Assembly: GCA_020860575.1 (NCBI GenBank)
Contig: JAJBUB010000103.1
Location: 1 to 45,618 of the forward strand
Length of the DNA stretch: 45,618 nt
Direction of reading: 5' to 3'
From: Clostridiales bacterium
GTDB taxonomy: Bacteria > Bacillota > Clostridia > Oscillospirales > Oscillospiraceae
The position numbers were made by a program, and so were the translations under genes. The notes beneath the pieces were generated by a model that was not told the DNA's origin, ran no database searches, and saw nothing but the letters and a program-made list of their open reading frames with translations. Each line of letters starts with the position of its first letter. Position 1 is the first letter of the stretch. Positions 1-6,205 of the stretch are shown in pieces.

Positions 1-678
1 CTTATACCCCATGCCCCACACCACCTTGAGGTAACGGGGATGGGCGGGGTCGATCTCCAGCTTTTCCCGGAGATGCCGGATGTGGACGGCCACCACGTTT
101 TCGCTGCCCAGGAGGGGGTCCTTCCACACCGCCTCGTAGATCTGGGCGCTGGAGAGCACCTGGCCGGGGTGTTGCATCATCACCCGGAGGATGTTGTACT
201 GGGTGGAGGTCAGCTCCACCGGGTCCCCATCCAGCGTCACCTGCTTGGCCCGGTCGTCCATGGCGATGGGACCCACCTGGAGCACGTTCCTGTCCCCGTC
301 CGTCCGGCCCCCCAGCTGGGTGTACCGCCGGAGGTGAGAGCGCACCCGGGCCAGCACCTCCATGGGCTTGAAGGGCTTGGTGATGTAGTCGTCCGCCCCC
401 ACGTTGAGGCCCTGAATCAAGTCCACATCCTCGCTCTTGGCGGTGAGAAACAGGATGGGGACGTTGCTGCTGGCCCTGATCTGTTTTGTGGCGGCGATGC
501 CGTCCATCTGGGGCATCATCACGTCCATCAAAGTCAGGTCCACCCGTTGCTCCCGGAGCAGGTCGATGGCCTGACGTCCGTTGTAGGCCTTGAGGACCTC
601 ATAGCCCCCGTTGGACAGATAGATCTCCAGGGCGGCGACGATGTCCCGGTCGTCGTCCACCACCAAAATGCGATTCAT
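1..678 (-). CDS. OmpR/PhoB-family response regulator (C-terminus cut by window edge)
   Basis: Two-component response regulator and DNA-binding transcription factor in the cytoplasm. The 226 visible residues contain a receiver domain (about 1-115) with the acidic pocket at Asp8-Asp10, the predicted phospho-acceptor Asp52 in the motif LMDVMMPQMDG, Thr79 and the conserved Lys101 in DDYITKPFKP. A winged-helix trans_reg_C domain follows (about 130-226, with VHIRHLREKLE). The reading frame is still open at base 1, so only the last few residues are missing. The ATG at 678 fits the family N-terminus MNRILVVDDD. No histidine kinase is in the window; in this family it usually lies downstream, here beyond the left edge. 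The 11-bp tandem repeats about 70 bp upstream suggest autoregulation. The family is certain; the signal sensed is unknown. Confidence 0.93.
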   Translation of the reverse strand, partial: MNRILVVDDDRDIVAALEIYLSNGGYEVLKAYNGRQAIDLLREQRVDLTLMDVMMPQMDGIAATKQIRASSNVPILFLTAKSEDVDLIQGLNVGADDYITKPFKPMEVLARVRSHLRRYTQLGGRTDGDRNVLQVGPIAMDDRAKQVTLDGDPVELTSTQYNILRVMMQHPGQVLSSAQIYEAVWKDPLLGSENVVAVHIRHLREKLEIDPAHPRYLKVVWGMGYK

Positions 679-746
679 AGCGTGTCCCTCTCTCTTCCTT
701 TGTTGTGAGCCTATTGTAGCAGGCATTTCTGAATTTGAGGAGCTTT

Positions 747-768
747 GTTTCTTAAGAGTTTCTTAAAA
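747..768 (-). promoter_or_regulatory. Tandem 11-bp direct repeats, candidate response-regulator operator
   Basis: Two adjacent 11-bp units, GTTTCTTAAGA and GTTTCTTAAAA on the plus strand, differ at one base and lie head to tail in the 244-bp gap between the response regulator and the island. OmpR/PhoB-family regulators bind as head-to-tail dimers to direct repeats with an 11-bp period, so this is a good candidate site for the adjacent regulator. A possible minus-strand -10 (TACAAT) lies nearer the gene, at about 714-719. The rest of the gap shows nothing recognisable. Confidence 0.5.
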
Positions 769-922
769 TTTCCCATTCACATTACTTTCAATTTCAGCAA
801 ATATGTACTGATTTGCTTCATTATTGATTGGTTTCTGAACTTATCAAAGCAAAGCAGGCACAAACAGGACAATATGAGTTGCATTTCAGGAGTAGATCTT
901 CAAAGCCCCCCGCAGGCGTGAA

Positions 923-1126
923 ATGCTGGTCACACGGTACAATGAACGGTTCAACTGTATTCGGTCCCGTAAGTATGACGGAAGCCATCTGCAATTTCCC
1001 GGCATGAATCCGCAGATCAGCCTGCGTCCGCACCAGAAAAATGTGGTGGCGCACATCCTGTACGGTGGCAATACGCTCGCTGCCCACGCAGGCGGCGTAG
1101 GCAAGACCTTTAGCTGCATCGCCGCC
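923..1126 (+). pseudogene. Fragment of a conjugative-element helicase/DNA methylase
   Basis: About 68 codons resemble an internal segment of the very large SNF2-type helicase/N6-adenine methylase polyproteins carried by Firmicute integrative conjugative elements. Visible features are RYNERFN, YDGSHLQFPGMNP, SLRPHQKNVVAHILYGG and a P-loop-like AGGVGKTF, where the family usually has AVGAGKTF. Both flanks of the parent protein are gone: upstream is unrelated sequence, and downstream the frame runs into unrelated residues before a DUF3849-like fragment. This is a deletion scar and not a working gene. The assignment rests on recalled family motifs, not on a search. Confidence 0.6.
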
Positions 1127-1160
1127 GTATCACGCAAGAAAAGTCCCTGCTTTTTTCAAT

Positions 1161-1568
1161 ATGATGGTTTCCCGGTACGGTATGGAGCGCTGCAAGATCG
1201 TCCTTGCCAGCACGATCCAGTCCTCTCCGTGGGATGGACGGTATCATCCCTATGTCCGGGATGGGGCCAATCAGGTGAAAATCCCCGGTGCAAGCGAAGT
1301 TCGGGATCATGACCGGCGGCTGGATTATCTGGTCAGCTGCCACCCTGTCACAGTGGACGTCGCCTTCCGTGACCTGATGCAGATGGAAAAAGAACAGGTG
1401 CTTTCCGACAGGCCGAAAGCACCACAAAAGAAAGATAAATCACAGGATGCTCCTGCCTCTGGCCAGAAGCGCCCGTCCGTATTAAAGAAACTGGCTGACA
1501 AACAGGCAGAGATCGCCGCTGGTGACAGCAAGGCAAAACCAGTTGACCGGGATAAGCCCCAACTCTAA
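1161..1568 (+). pseudogene. DUF3849-like mobile-element protein, N-terminally truncated
   Basis: The open frame begins abruptly with MMVSRYGMERCKIVLAST and continues with SPWDGRYHPYVRD and a DHDRRLDYLV segment. This pattern is like the C-terminal half of DUF3848/DUF3849 proteins found in Firmicute conjugative elements. The last 50 residues are charged and contain KRPSVLKKLADKQAE, a tail also present in the next large ORF. There is no good ribosome binding site before the first ATG, and the preceding sequence belongs to a different broken gene, so the 135-codon ORF is probably a remnant fused by deletion. No catalytic function is known for the family. Confidence 0.5.
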
Positions 1569-1580
1569 GGAAAGAAAATC

Positions 1581-1691
1581 ATGATTATGGATGATACGTT
1601 TTTCAGTATGGAAGAAATTGATTTGATGTGTTGCCTTGACACCTGTGACCGCTACACGCTGATCGAACAGATGGAGAAGCCCTATGAATGA
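1581..1691 (+). pseudogene. Short TTRAP-like (transposon-transfer assisting) ORF, truncated
   Basis: A 36-codon ORF with a purine-rich AAGGAAAG upstream reads MIMDDTFFSMEEIDLMCCLD followed by TCDRYTLIEQMEKPYE. The pattern F-x-x-EEI-x-LMC-x-x-D followed by a short helix resembles the N-terminus of TTRAP-family proteins of Firmicute conjugative transposons, which are usually about 65-75 residues. Here a stop follows after half that length, and the stop overlaps the start of the YodL ORF by 8 bases. Probably truncated; it could still be translated. Its role in the family is poorly defined. Confidence 0.4.
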
Positions 1692-2845
1692 AACATCAAA
1701 ACAAGAAGGCGCTGTTTCCTATGACATTTATCAGGTCAAGTCCGGAAATGAATATGTAGATTACCGCTTCACCGGCCTACAGCTCATGGAGCAGCTTGGC
1801 CTCCCCTTCAGCGCCGATAACTATGAGAAGGTGTATATTCCGGTACGGTAGATGCTGCTTCCAAATCCAGTGCAGAGATATTGGAAAGCCTGTTTGAAAG
1901 GTTCAACCTACAGCACCCTGCTGATTTTCGGGGACATTCCATGTCCGTCAGTGATGTGGTTGTCCTTCATGAGAACGGGCGAGATACCGCTCATTTCTGC
2001 GACAGTATCGGCTTCGTAGAAATGCCGCAATTTCTCAATCCCGAACCGGCGCTGACCGCCACCGTAGAAAATGCTGTTACGATGGAAACCTCCGGTCTGG
2101 AGATGGAGCAACACTTCGGCACTTGGCATTCAATTGATTCCCGTGAGATCGGCGGCAGAGATTACTTCCTGATGGAGCATGACGAGTTTGGCGACGAAGC
2201 CGCTTGCGTGATCGTTGACAGCAGCGGAAAGCTGGCGGCTCAGGACGTGATGGACGTGTTTTCTCCGGAAGTCGTGGCCATGATCGCCCAGGAAGCTCTG
2301 CTGGATAAAATGTCCGCAGAACAAGATGCGTTCCGGGAATCTCTGATCTCGCTCTCGGCACCAGAAGTTCTGGAACGGTCCTATGAGTACAACATTCGGG
2401 AGGACATTCTCCTTGAATGGAAGAATGGGAATTGGACAGCCGTCACGCCGAGGCGCTGTTGACATCTCCCACTCCCCTGGCGGATGTGTACCATATGTAT
2501 GAGCAGAGCGAAACTGACCATATGGATACCGTGCGCAGCGCACTGGAACAGCAGGCAGAATCCGTACTCTCTGCAGAACCCCATGAACGAAATTATCTGA
2601 GGGCAGCCGAGGAATATCAGGAGGAAGGTTACGACTTTATCGACGGACGCATGAGTACGCAGAGCAGGCTCACGCCCGGAGATGACACCGAATCTCAGCC
2701 AGAGCTGCATGAACAGCCACAGGATGAGAAACGACCCTCTGTATTAGGGCGGCTGAAAGAAAAGCAGGCCGAGGTAGCCGCCAGAGAAGCCGGTGCGCCG
2801 AAGCGGGAGACGCCTGCGAAAGGCAACGACATGAGTATCGACTGA
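1684..2845 (+). pseudogene. YodL-domain mobile-element protein, broken by two frameshifts
   Basis: Three consecutive frames make one recognisable protein. The first (MNETSKQEGAVSYDIYQVKS to the TAG at 1849-1851) and the second (SLFERFNLQHPADFRGHSMS, then SVSDVVVLHENG and DTAHFCDSIGF) together form a YodL domain. The third, from 2417, continues with a helical region and the tail KRPSVLGRLKEKQAEVAA. The first break is at TATAT (1834-1838): removing two bases restores ..VYSGTVDAASKSS... The second is at 2415-2416: adding one base between CTT and ATG restores ILL-x-MEEWELD. Such clean lesions indicate recent decay in place, or two sequencing errors. YodL domains are common accessory parts of conjugative elements, with unknown molecular function. 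Confidence 0.65.
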
Positions 2846-2868
2846 ATTACATCTCCCGCTTATTATAA

Positions 2869-2911
2869 CATCCACCAGTCAGGAATCACTTCTCTGGCTG
2901 GTGGATGTTTT
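2869..2911 (+). terminator. Rho-independent terminator after the element remnant
   Basis: CATCCACCAG (2869-2878) and CTGGTGGATG (2898-2907) form a perfect 10-bp stem with a 19-base loop, followed by TTTT. It closes the plus-strand remnant genes and also lies beyond the 3' end of the KAP gene on the minus strand. Confidence 0.75.
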
Positions 2912-2979
2912 ATGTGTCTGCTACTATCACACCGAAGCGAATGAACACGGAAAAGATATATTACATTTTGTATATTCGA

Positions 2980-4365
2980 TTATTCGAAATTAGTATTGGC
3001 ATATTCAGACAATAATGACACTATTCGAAGCAAATCGTTCCGAGTTTTTTGAGTGAATGAGTATTTCCCAACATCCGAACAATTAACTAGTTCGAAGCTT
3101 TCGACATTTTGCGTTTTAACAAACACAGAATCATACAATTCCTTCATCTTTTGTGCTAATGTTACAGTATCCTTCCCCTGTTCTTTCTCAAATGACTCTT
3201 TAGGCGAAAGAAGATTCTCATAAAATCTAATCCCTAAATTACATATTGACATCACTTCTATCAACGGGGAACAATCTTTTCCATTGATGAATTCCGCGTA
3301 ACGTTGTGAATCTGCTATTTTAAGGCCAAGCATTATAGGCACAAAGAATAAAATACAAAACTGAGTACCTCGTTCACTCGGATATACATATCTACTATTA
3401 GAATAAACTATTTTATTTGATGCTATTTTGCTAAGGCGAATATATCTGGCTATTTCCCGCAATTCAAAATGAAATGATCTAATTACAGCATCGCAAACTA
3501 TATCATAGGTATAAGTTGTGCTATCATAGCCGATAGAACAAAAATATTGTTTCATATTCACTGGCGGAAGTGAAATACGCAAATCAAAAAAGCGATCCAA
3601 ATATCGGCAAGCATCAAAATCGCTTCCGTAATATTGTCTAATGGTTTGTTGCAATTCGTTAGAGTTAATAGAAAAGACAAAAGTTATCCGTTCATTATCG
3701 AAATAATGCTTCATCCGTTCCAGAAGTTTAACTGCGTAACTAGGCTTGCATCGATCAAGTTCGTCTATAAAAACAACCAGTCTATTACCGCGCTCACTTA
3801 ATAATTCATCCAAGAACTCCTTAATGAGATCTTCAATGTCCTTCGATGCTTTAATTTTTAATAATGGATCATCTCCTTTAAAGCTTTCGATAACTTTGTT
3901 CCAATCCTTATTTGTGAAAATTTCTATGATTGACGCAGCTATTTTTATAAAGCCCAAACTGCCTTTTATAGTATTATCGACGTTCATTGATTGGACAATG
4001 GTGTAAACTAGTGATAAAACCGGATCGTCATCATTATCGTTTTTCCATGCATCATAATAAACAGCAACCTGTGGTTGTATATCAAAATTTCTGTCAAACC
4101 TGTTGCACTTCTCAACGATTTTCTTCACTTCATCTAAATCCCTGGAAGATAGTGTATTATTGAAAGCATCCAATAAAAGCTTTGTCTGTTTCACAAAAAA
4201 GGTTTTTCCACTTCCCCATCCGCCATCAAGGGATATTGAGCAACTATCGTCTATTGCATTCAATATTTTTGCAAACCGAATAACATCGGCATCTCTACCT
4301 ATACTATCATCAAGGAACGTATTCAGAAGATTCTCTTTAGTAGCTTTCAACTCATATGACTTCAT
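2980..4365 (-). CDS. KAP-family P-loop NTPase
   Basis: A 461-residue intact ATPase of the KAP family. The Walker A motif is GGWGSGKT (residues 48-55). The family-typical YYDAWKNDNDDDP is at about 103-115, and Walker B RLVVFIDELDRC is at 195-206. A sensor-like FVFSINSNELQQ (229-240) precedes CRYLDRFFDLRISLP. Only one clearly hydrophobic stretch (about 332-347) is visible, fewer than in classic KAP proteins. The start has an AGAGGTG ribosome binding site. The gene is far more AT-rich than its neighbours and sits alone beside a decayed conjugative element, so it was probably acquired. KAP ATPases are often found in plasmids and defence islands (for example PifA-type phage exclusion). A defence role is inferred, not shown. 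Confidence 0.85.
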   Translation of the reverse strand: MKSYELKATKENLLNTFLDDSIGRDADVIRFAKILNAIDDSCSISLDGGWGSGKTFFVKQTKLLLDAFNNTLSSRDLDEVKKIVEKCNRFDRNFDIQPQVAVYYDAWKNDNDDDPVLSLVYTIVQSMNVDNTIKGSLGFIKIAASIIEIFTNKDWNKVIESFKGDDPLLKIKASKDIEDLIKEFLDELLSERGNRLVVFIDELDRCKPSYAVKLLERMKHYFDNERITFVFSINSNELQQTIRQYYGSDFDACRYLDRFFDLRISLPPVNMKQYFCSIGYDSTTYTYDIVCDAVIRSFHFELREIARYIRLSKIASNKIVYSNSRYVYPSERGTQFCILFFVPIMLGLKIADSQRYAEFINGKDCSPLIEVMSICNLGIRFYENLLSPKESFEKEQGKDTVTLAQKMKELYDSVFVKTQNVESFELVNCSDVGKYSFTQKTRNDLLRIVSLLSEYANTNFE

Positions 4366-4371
4366 GAAAAA

Positions 4372-4452
4372 TCACCTCTTGGGTTCTGTCTTTCTCACTT
4401 CACCTTTTGTAAAAGCTTTCGATAATGCAGAAGCATCCTCACATCCAACCAT
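4372..4452 (-). CDS. Possible 26-residue ORF just upstream of the KAP gene
   Basis: MVGCEDASALSKAF followed by TKGEVRKTEPKR; its TGA overlaps the KAP ribosome binding site, as in translational coupling. The frame is open upstream without a start as far as 4527, reading ..SNVIVGGVPCYPPQAVKAGPF.., so it may be the C-terminal tail of a deleted gene and not an independent peptide. The only ATG lacks a convincing ribosome binding site. No family recognised. Confidence 0.2.
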   Translation of the reverse strand: MVGCEDASALSKAFTKGEVRKTEPKR

Positions 4453-4493
4453 GAATGGCCCCGCTTTAACAGCTTGAGGAGGATAGCAAGGTA

Positions 4494-4519
4494 CCCCTCC
4501 AACGATGACGTTGGAGGGG
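4494..4519. repeat. Perfect 11-bp inverted repeat (hairpin) at the island border
   Basis: CCCCTCCAACG (4494-4504) and CGTTGGAGGGG (4509-4519) form a perfect stem closed by an ATGA tetraloop. No run of T follows on either strand, so it is not a normal terminator. It lies between the AT-rich KAP gene and the GC-rich chromosome, in the transcribed leader of the minus strand. It could be a recombination or replication signal, a terminal repeat of a lost element, or an mRNA structure. Confidence 0.55.
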
Positions 4520-4597
4520 CGTTCTGCCTATACCGATCTCTTATTTAGAGGGTATAGTCTCTCATGTACGGATGGCTGGGTTCGTTTTCCTGTCACC

Positions 4598-4681
4598 TTA
4601 CATTGCGCTTGTGCCGGTGACGGCAAAGCTGGCGTAGTACTGTTCCAGAAATGCTCTGATCGCTACAAAAATGTTCTTCAT
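4598..4681 (-). CDS. 27-residue ORF with ideal expression signals, divergent from LysR
   Basis: A small ORF encoding MKNIFVAIRAFLEQYY followed by ASFAVTGTSAM. It has a near-consensus ribosome binding site (AAAGGAGG at 4690-4697, 8 bases before ATG) and a near-consensus promoter 60 bp upstream, an investment unlike chance ORFs. The peptide is amphipathic with a hydrophobic N-terminal half and no recognised domain, secretion cleavage site or leader-peptide codon run. It could be a genuine small protein controlled by the divergent LysR regulator, an attenuating leader for downstream genes including KAP, or the surviving N-terminus of a target gene truncated when the island inserted. Not recognised as any known family. 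Confidence 0.5.
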   Translation of the reverse strand: MKNIFVAIRAFLEQYYASFAVTGTSAM

Positions 4682-4740
4682 GACAAGTACCTCCTTTGAT
4701 ACAGGTCAGGGTTGGAAGGTGGTTTCTTTTGATGTCTGTA

Positions 4741-4769
4741 TTATACTGCCTTGACAGGGACCTGTAAAA
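4741..4769 (-). promoter_or_regulatory. Sigma-A promoter for the 27-residue ORF
   Basis: Read on the minus strand, TTTACA (4764-4769) and TATAAT (4741-4746) are separated by exactly 17 bp. It interlocks with the divergent LysR promoter: each -35 lies inside the spacer of the other. Confidence 0.75.
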
Positions 4770-4780
4770 TACATATAATA
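4752..4780 (+). promoter_or_regulatory. Sigma-A promoter for the LysR gene, with central dyad
   Basis: TTGACA (4752-4757) and TATAAT (4775-4780) have a 17-bp spacer, a consensus sigma-A promoter. The dyad ACAGG-GA-CCTGT (4755-4766) lies across this -35 and runs into the -35 of the opposing promoter, a natural operator position for the LysR protein or another dimeric regulator. RNA polymerase cannot occupy both promoters at once. Confidence 0.8.
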
Positions 4781-4822
4781 GACTCATCACCATACTTTTC
4801 AGGTATCACAAGGAGGGGCAGG

Positions 4823-5719
4823 ATGGAGCTTCGACACATTCGGTATTTCCTGGCCGTGGCGGAGGAGATGAATTTCACCAGGGCGGCAGAAAAGCTGTGC
4901 ATCGCCCAGCCGCCGCTGAGCCGCCAGATCAAGGACCTGGAGGATGAGCTGGGGGTGCAGCTGTTCCTCCGCAAGCCCCACTCCCTCCAACTGACCGACG
5001 AGGGGCAGGTGTTCCGGCAGTACGCTGTCCGGGTGCTGGACCTGGTGCGGCGGTCGGAGGAGGACGTGAGGGAGATGCAGACCGGGCTTCACGGGGTCAT
5101 CTACCTGGCTACGGTGGAGGGCCACGCCCCCAAGCTGTTCTCCCAGTGGATCGCCGGGTTCCAGAAGGAGAACCCCTACGTCACCTATAACCTGTGGAAC
5201 GGCAACTCCGACGACGTACTCAACCGGCTGATGAAGGGCCTCTGTGAGCTGGCCATCATCATGGAGCCTCACAACGCAGAGGGCGTCTACTCTGTCCCGG
5301 TCTACAAGGAGCCGTGGATCGCCATGATCCCGGACTCCTGCCCTCTGGCAAAGGAGCCTGGGGACACTGTGGACTTTCAGCGGGTCACGGACTATGACCT
5401 GATCATCCCGTCCCGGGAGTCCCGGCTCCAGGAGATCACGGACTGGGTCGCCTCCCCGGAAAAGAAGCTGAAGATCCGCTGCCGGATGTCCCACATGCTC
5501 AACGCCTATGAACTGACCCGGCAGAATGTGGGCATCACCCTCTACCCTGCCTCCGCCAACATCGGAACGGACGCCTCCGTGTGCATCAAGCGGCTGGTGA
5601 ATCCCTCTGTGACCGCCTCCTATGTCCTCATCTGGGAGAAAGGCCGCAAGCTCTCCCACGCAGCGGAGCAGTTTTTGCGGTATGTCCAATCTCAATATGC
5701 GGGGATTTCCTTTCCCTGA
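4823..5719 (+). CDS. LysR-family transcriptional regulator
   Basis: A 298-residue LysR-type regulator of normal family length. The N-terminal winged helix-turn-helix reads MELRHIRYFLAVAEEMNFTR, with LCIAQPPLSRQIKDLEDELG forming the recognition region (about 1-60). A periplasmic-binding-like effector domain follows (about 90-295). The ATG at 4823 is preceded by AAGGAGGGG, and the family N-terminus begins exactly there; the frame stays open further upstream but is not coding. It is transcribed divergently from the 27-residue ORF across interlocked promoters, the usual arrangement of an autoregulated LysR gene and its target. Effector and target are unknown. It sits at the chromosomal side of the island border and has host-like GC content. 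Confidence 0.92.
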   Translation: MELRHIRYFLAVAEEMNFTRAAEKLCIAQPPLSRQIKDLEDELGVQLFLRKPHSLQLTDEGQVFRQYAVRVLDLVRRSEEDVREMQTGLHGVIYLATVEGHAPKLFSQWIAGFQKENPYVTYNLWNGNSDDVLNRLMKGLCELAIIMEPHNAEGVYSVPVYKEPWIAMIPDSCPLAKEPGDTVDFQRVTDYDLIIPSRESRLQEITDWVASPEKKLKIRCRMSHMLNAYELTRQNVGITLYPASANIGTDASVCIKRLVNPSVTASYVLIWEKGRKLSHAAEQFLRYVQSQYAGISFP

Positions 5720-6076
5720 GAGATTTTCTAAGCAGATGACAGCGCATCACATTTTGCAATAACAATGCCCCGGTGCAGCAGATGAGGAATGCTCGAAATT
5801 ATTCTTGACAAAGCGTATCTCAAAACTCACAGTCTGATCACAGTTATGAAACCATAACATTGCCTCCCCTGTCCGTCTGTGGGATGATGCTCTATCACCG
5901 TCTCCCGTTTGGGAGTAAGCGCCCTTTAGAGAGGTGCTTTTCCTCCACAAGCCGACGAAGCTCCCTGTGGGTCTGCTAAGGACACCACAGCGCAGATGGG
6001 CTCCCGCTGCTCCTCCGGCCTACCTTTGTGCTGTTTTTCGACAGACACAAATCTGGGAAAAATTTTGAATCTCCTG
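5720..6076 (+). other. Gene-less stretch with candidate structured RNA
   Basis: No convincing ORF. Between about 5850 and 6030 the sequence is rich in short helices. CTCCC/GGGAG encloses GTTT (5902-5915). AGCGCC/GGTGCT pairs at 5918-5938. Two mutually exclusive 6-bp helices follow: CTGTGG (5965-5970) with CCACAG (5985-5990), or GTCTGC (5971-5976) with GCAGAT (5992-5997). A T-run lies at 6034-6038. A TTGACA occurs at about 5808 but lacks a good -10. Together these suggest a noncoding RNA or a 5' leader element; 6S RNA is one possibility among several. The opposite strand offers complementary helices, so the orientation is uncertain. Confidence 0.3.
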
Positions 6077-6105
6077 TTGGAAAAACAGCTCAGCTGTGAT
6101 ACAAT
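6077..6105 (+). promoter_or_regulatory. Promoter for the phosphohexomutase gene
   Basis: TTGGAA (6077-6082), a 17-bp spacer and TACAAT (6100-6105) match the sigma-A pattern at 9 of 12 positions. Transcription would start near 6112, giving a leader of about 95 bases that contains a terminator-like hairpin. Confidence 0.6.
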
Positions 6106-6138
6106 ATCCAATACTCTGACAGTAATATCTGGTAACAT

Positions 6139-6160
6139 CGGCTCTGTGGAGCCGTTTTGT
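6139..6160 (+). terminator. Terminator-like hairpin inside the glmM leader
   Basis: CGGCTC (6139-6144), loop TGTG, GAGCCG (6149-6154), immediately followed by TTTTGTTCTGTT. It lies between the promoter at 6077-6105 and the start at 6206, so it could attenuate glmM or terminate an upstream noncoding transcript. Confidence 0.5.
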
Positions 6161-6205
6161 TCTGTTGAACATGATTCAATCCAGAGGCAAAGGAAGGAAT
6201 TTCAT

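Noticed and set aside
40-708. 222-codon plus-strand frame over the response regulator
   Set aside because: Antisense shadow; the minus frame contains complete receiver and winged-helix motifs.
821-1137. Two minus-strand frames of about 85 codons over the helicase fragment
   Set aside because: They lie antisense to a recognisable fragment and show no domain or expression signal.
5965-5997. H-type pseudoknot from the two overlapping helices
   Set aside because: The first connecting loop would have no bases and the last only one, too short to cross 6-bp helices; mutually exclusive hairpins are more realistic.
5720-6205. glmS ribozyme or T-box upstream of the hexomutase
   Set aside because: No core sequence of either element is visible, and the gene is glmM, not glmS.
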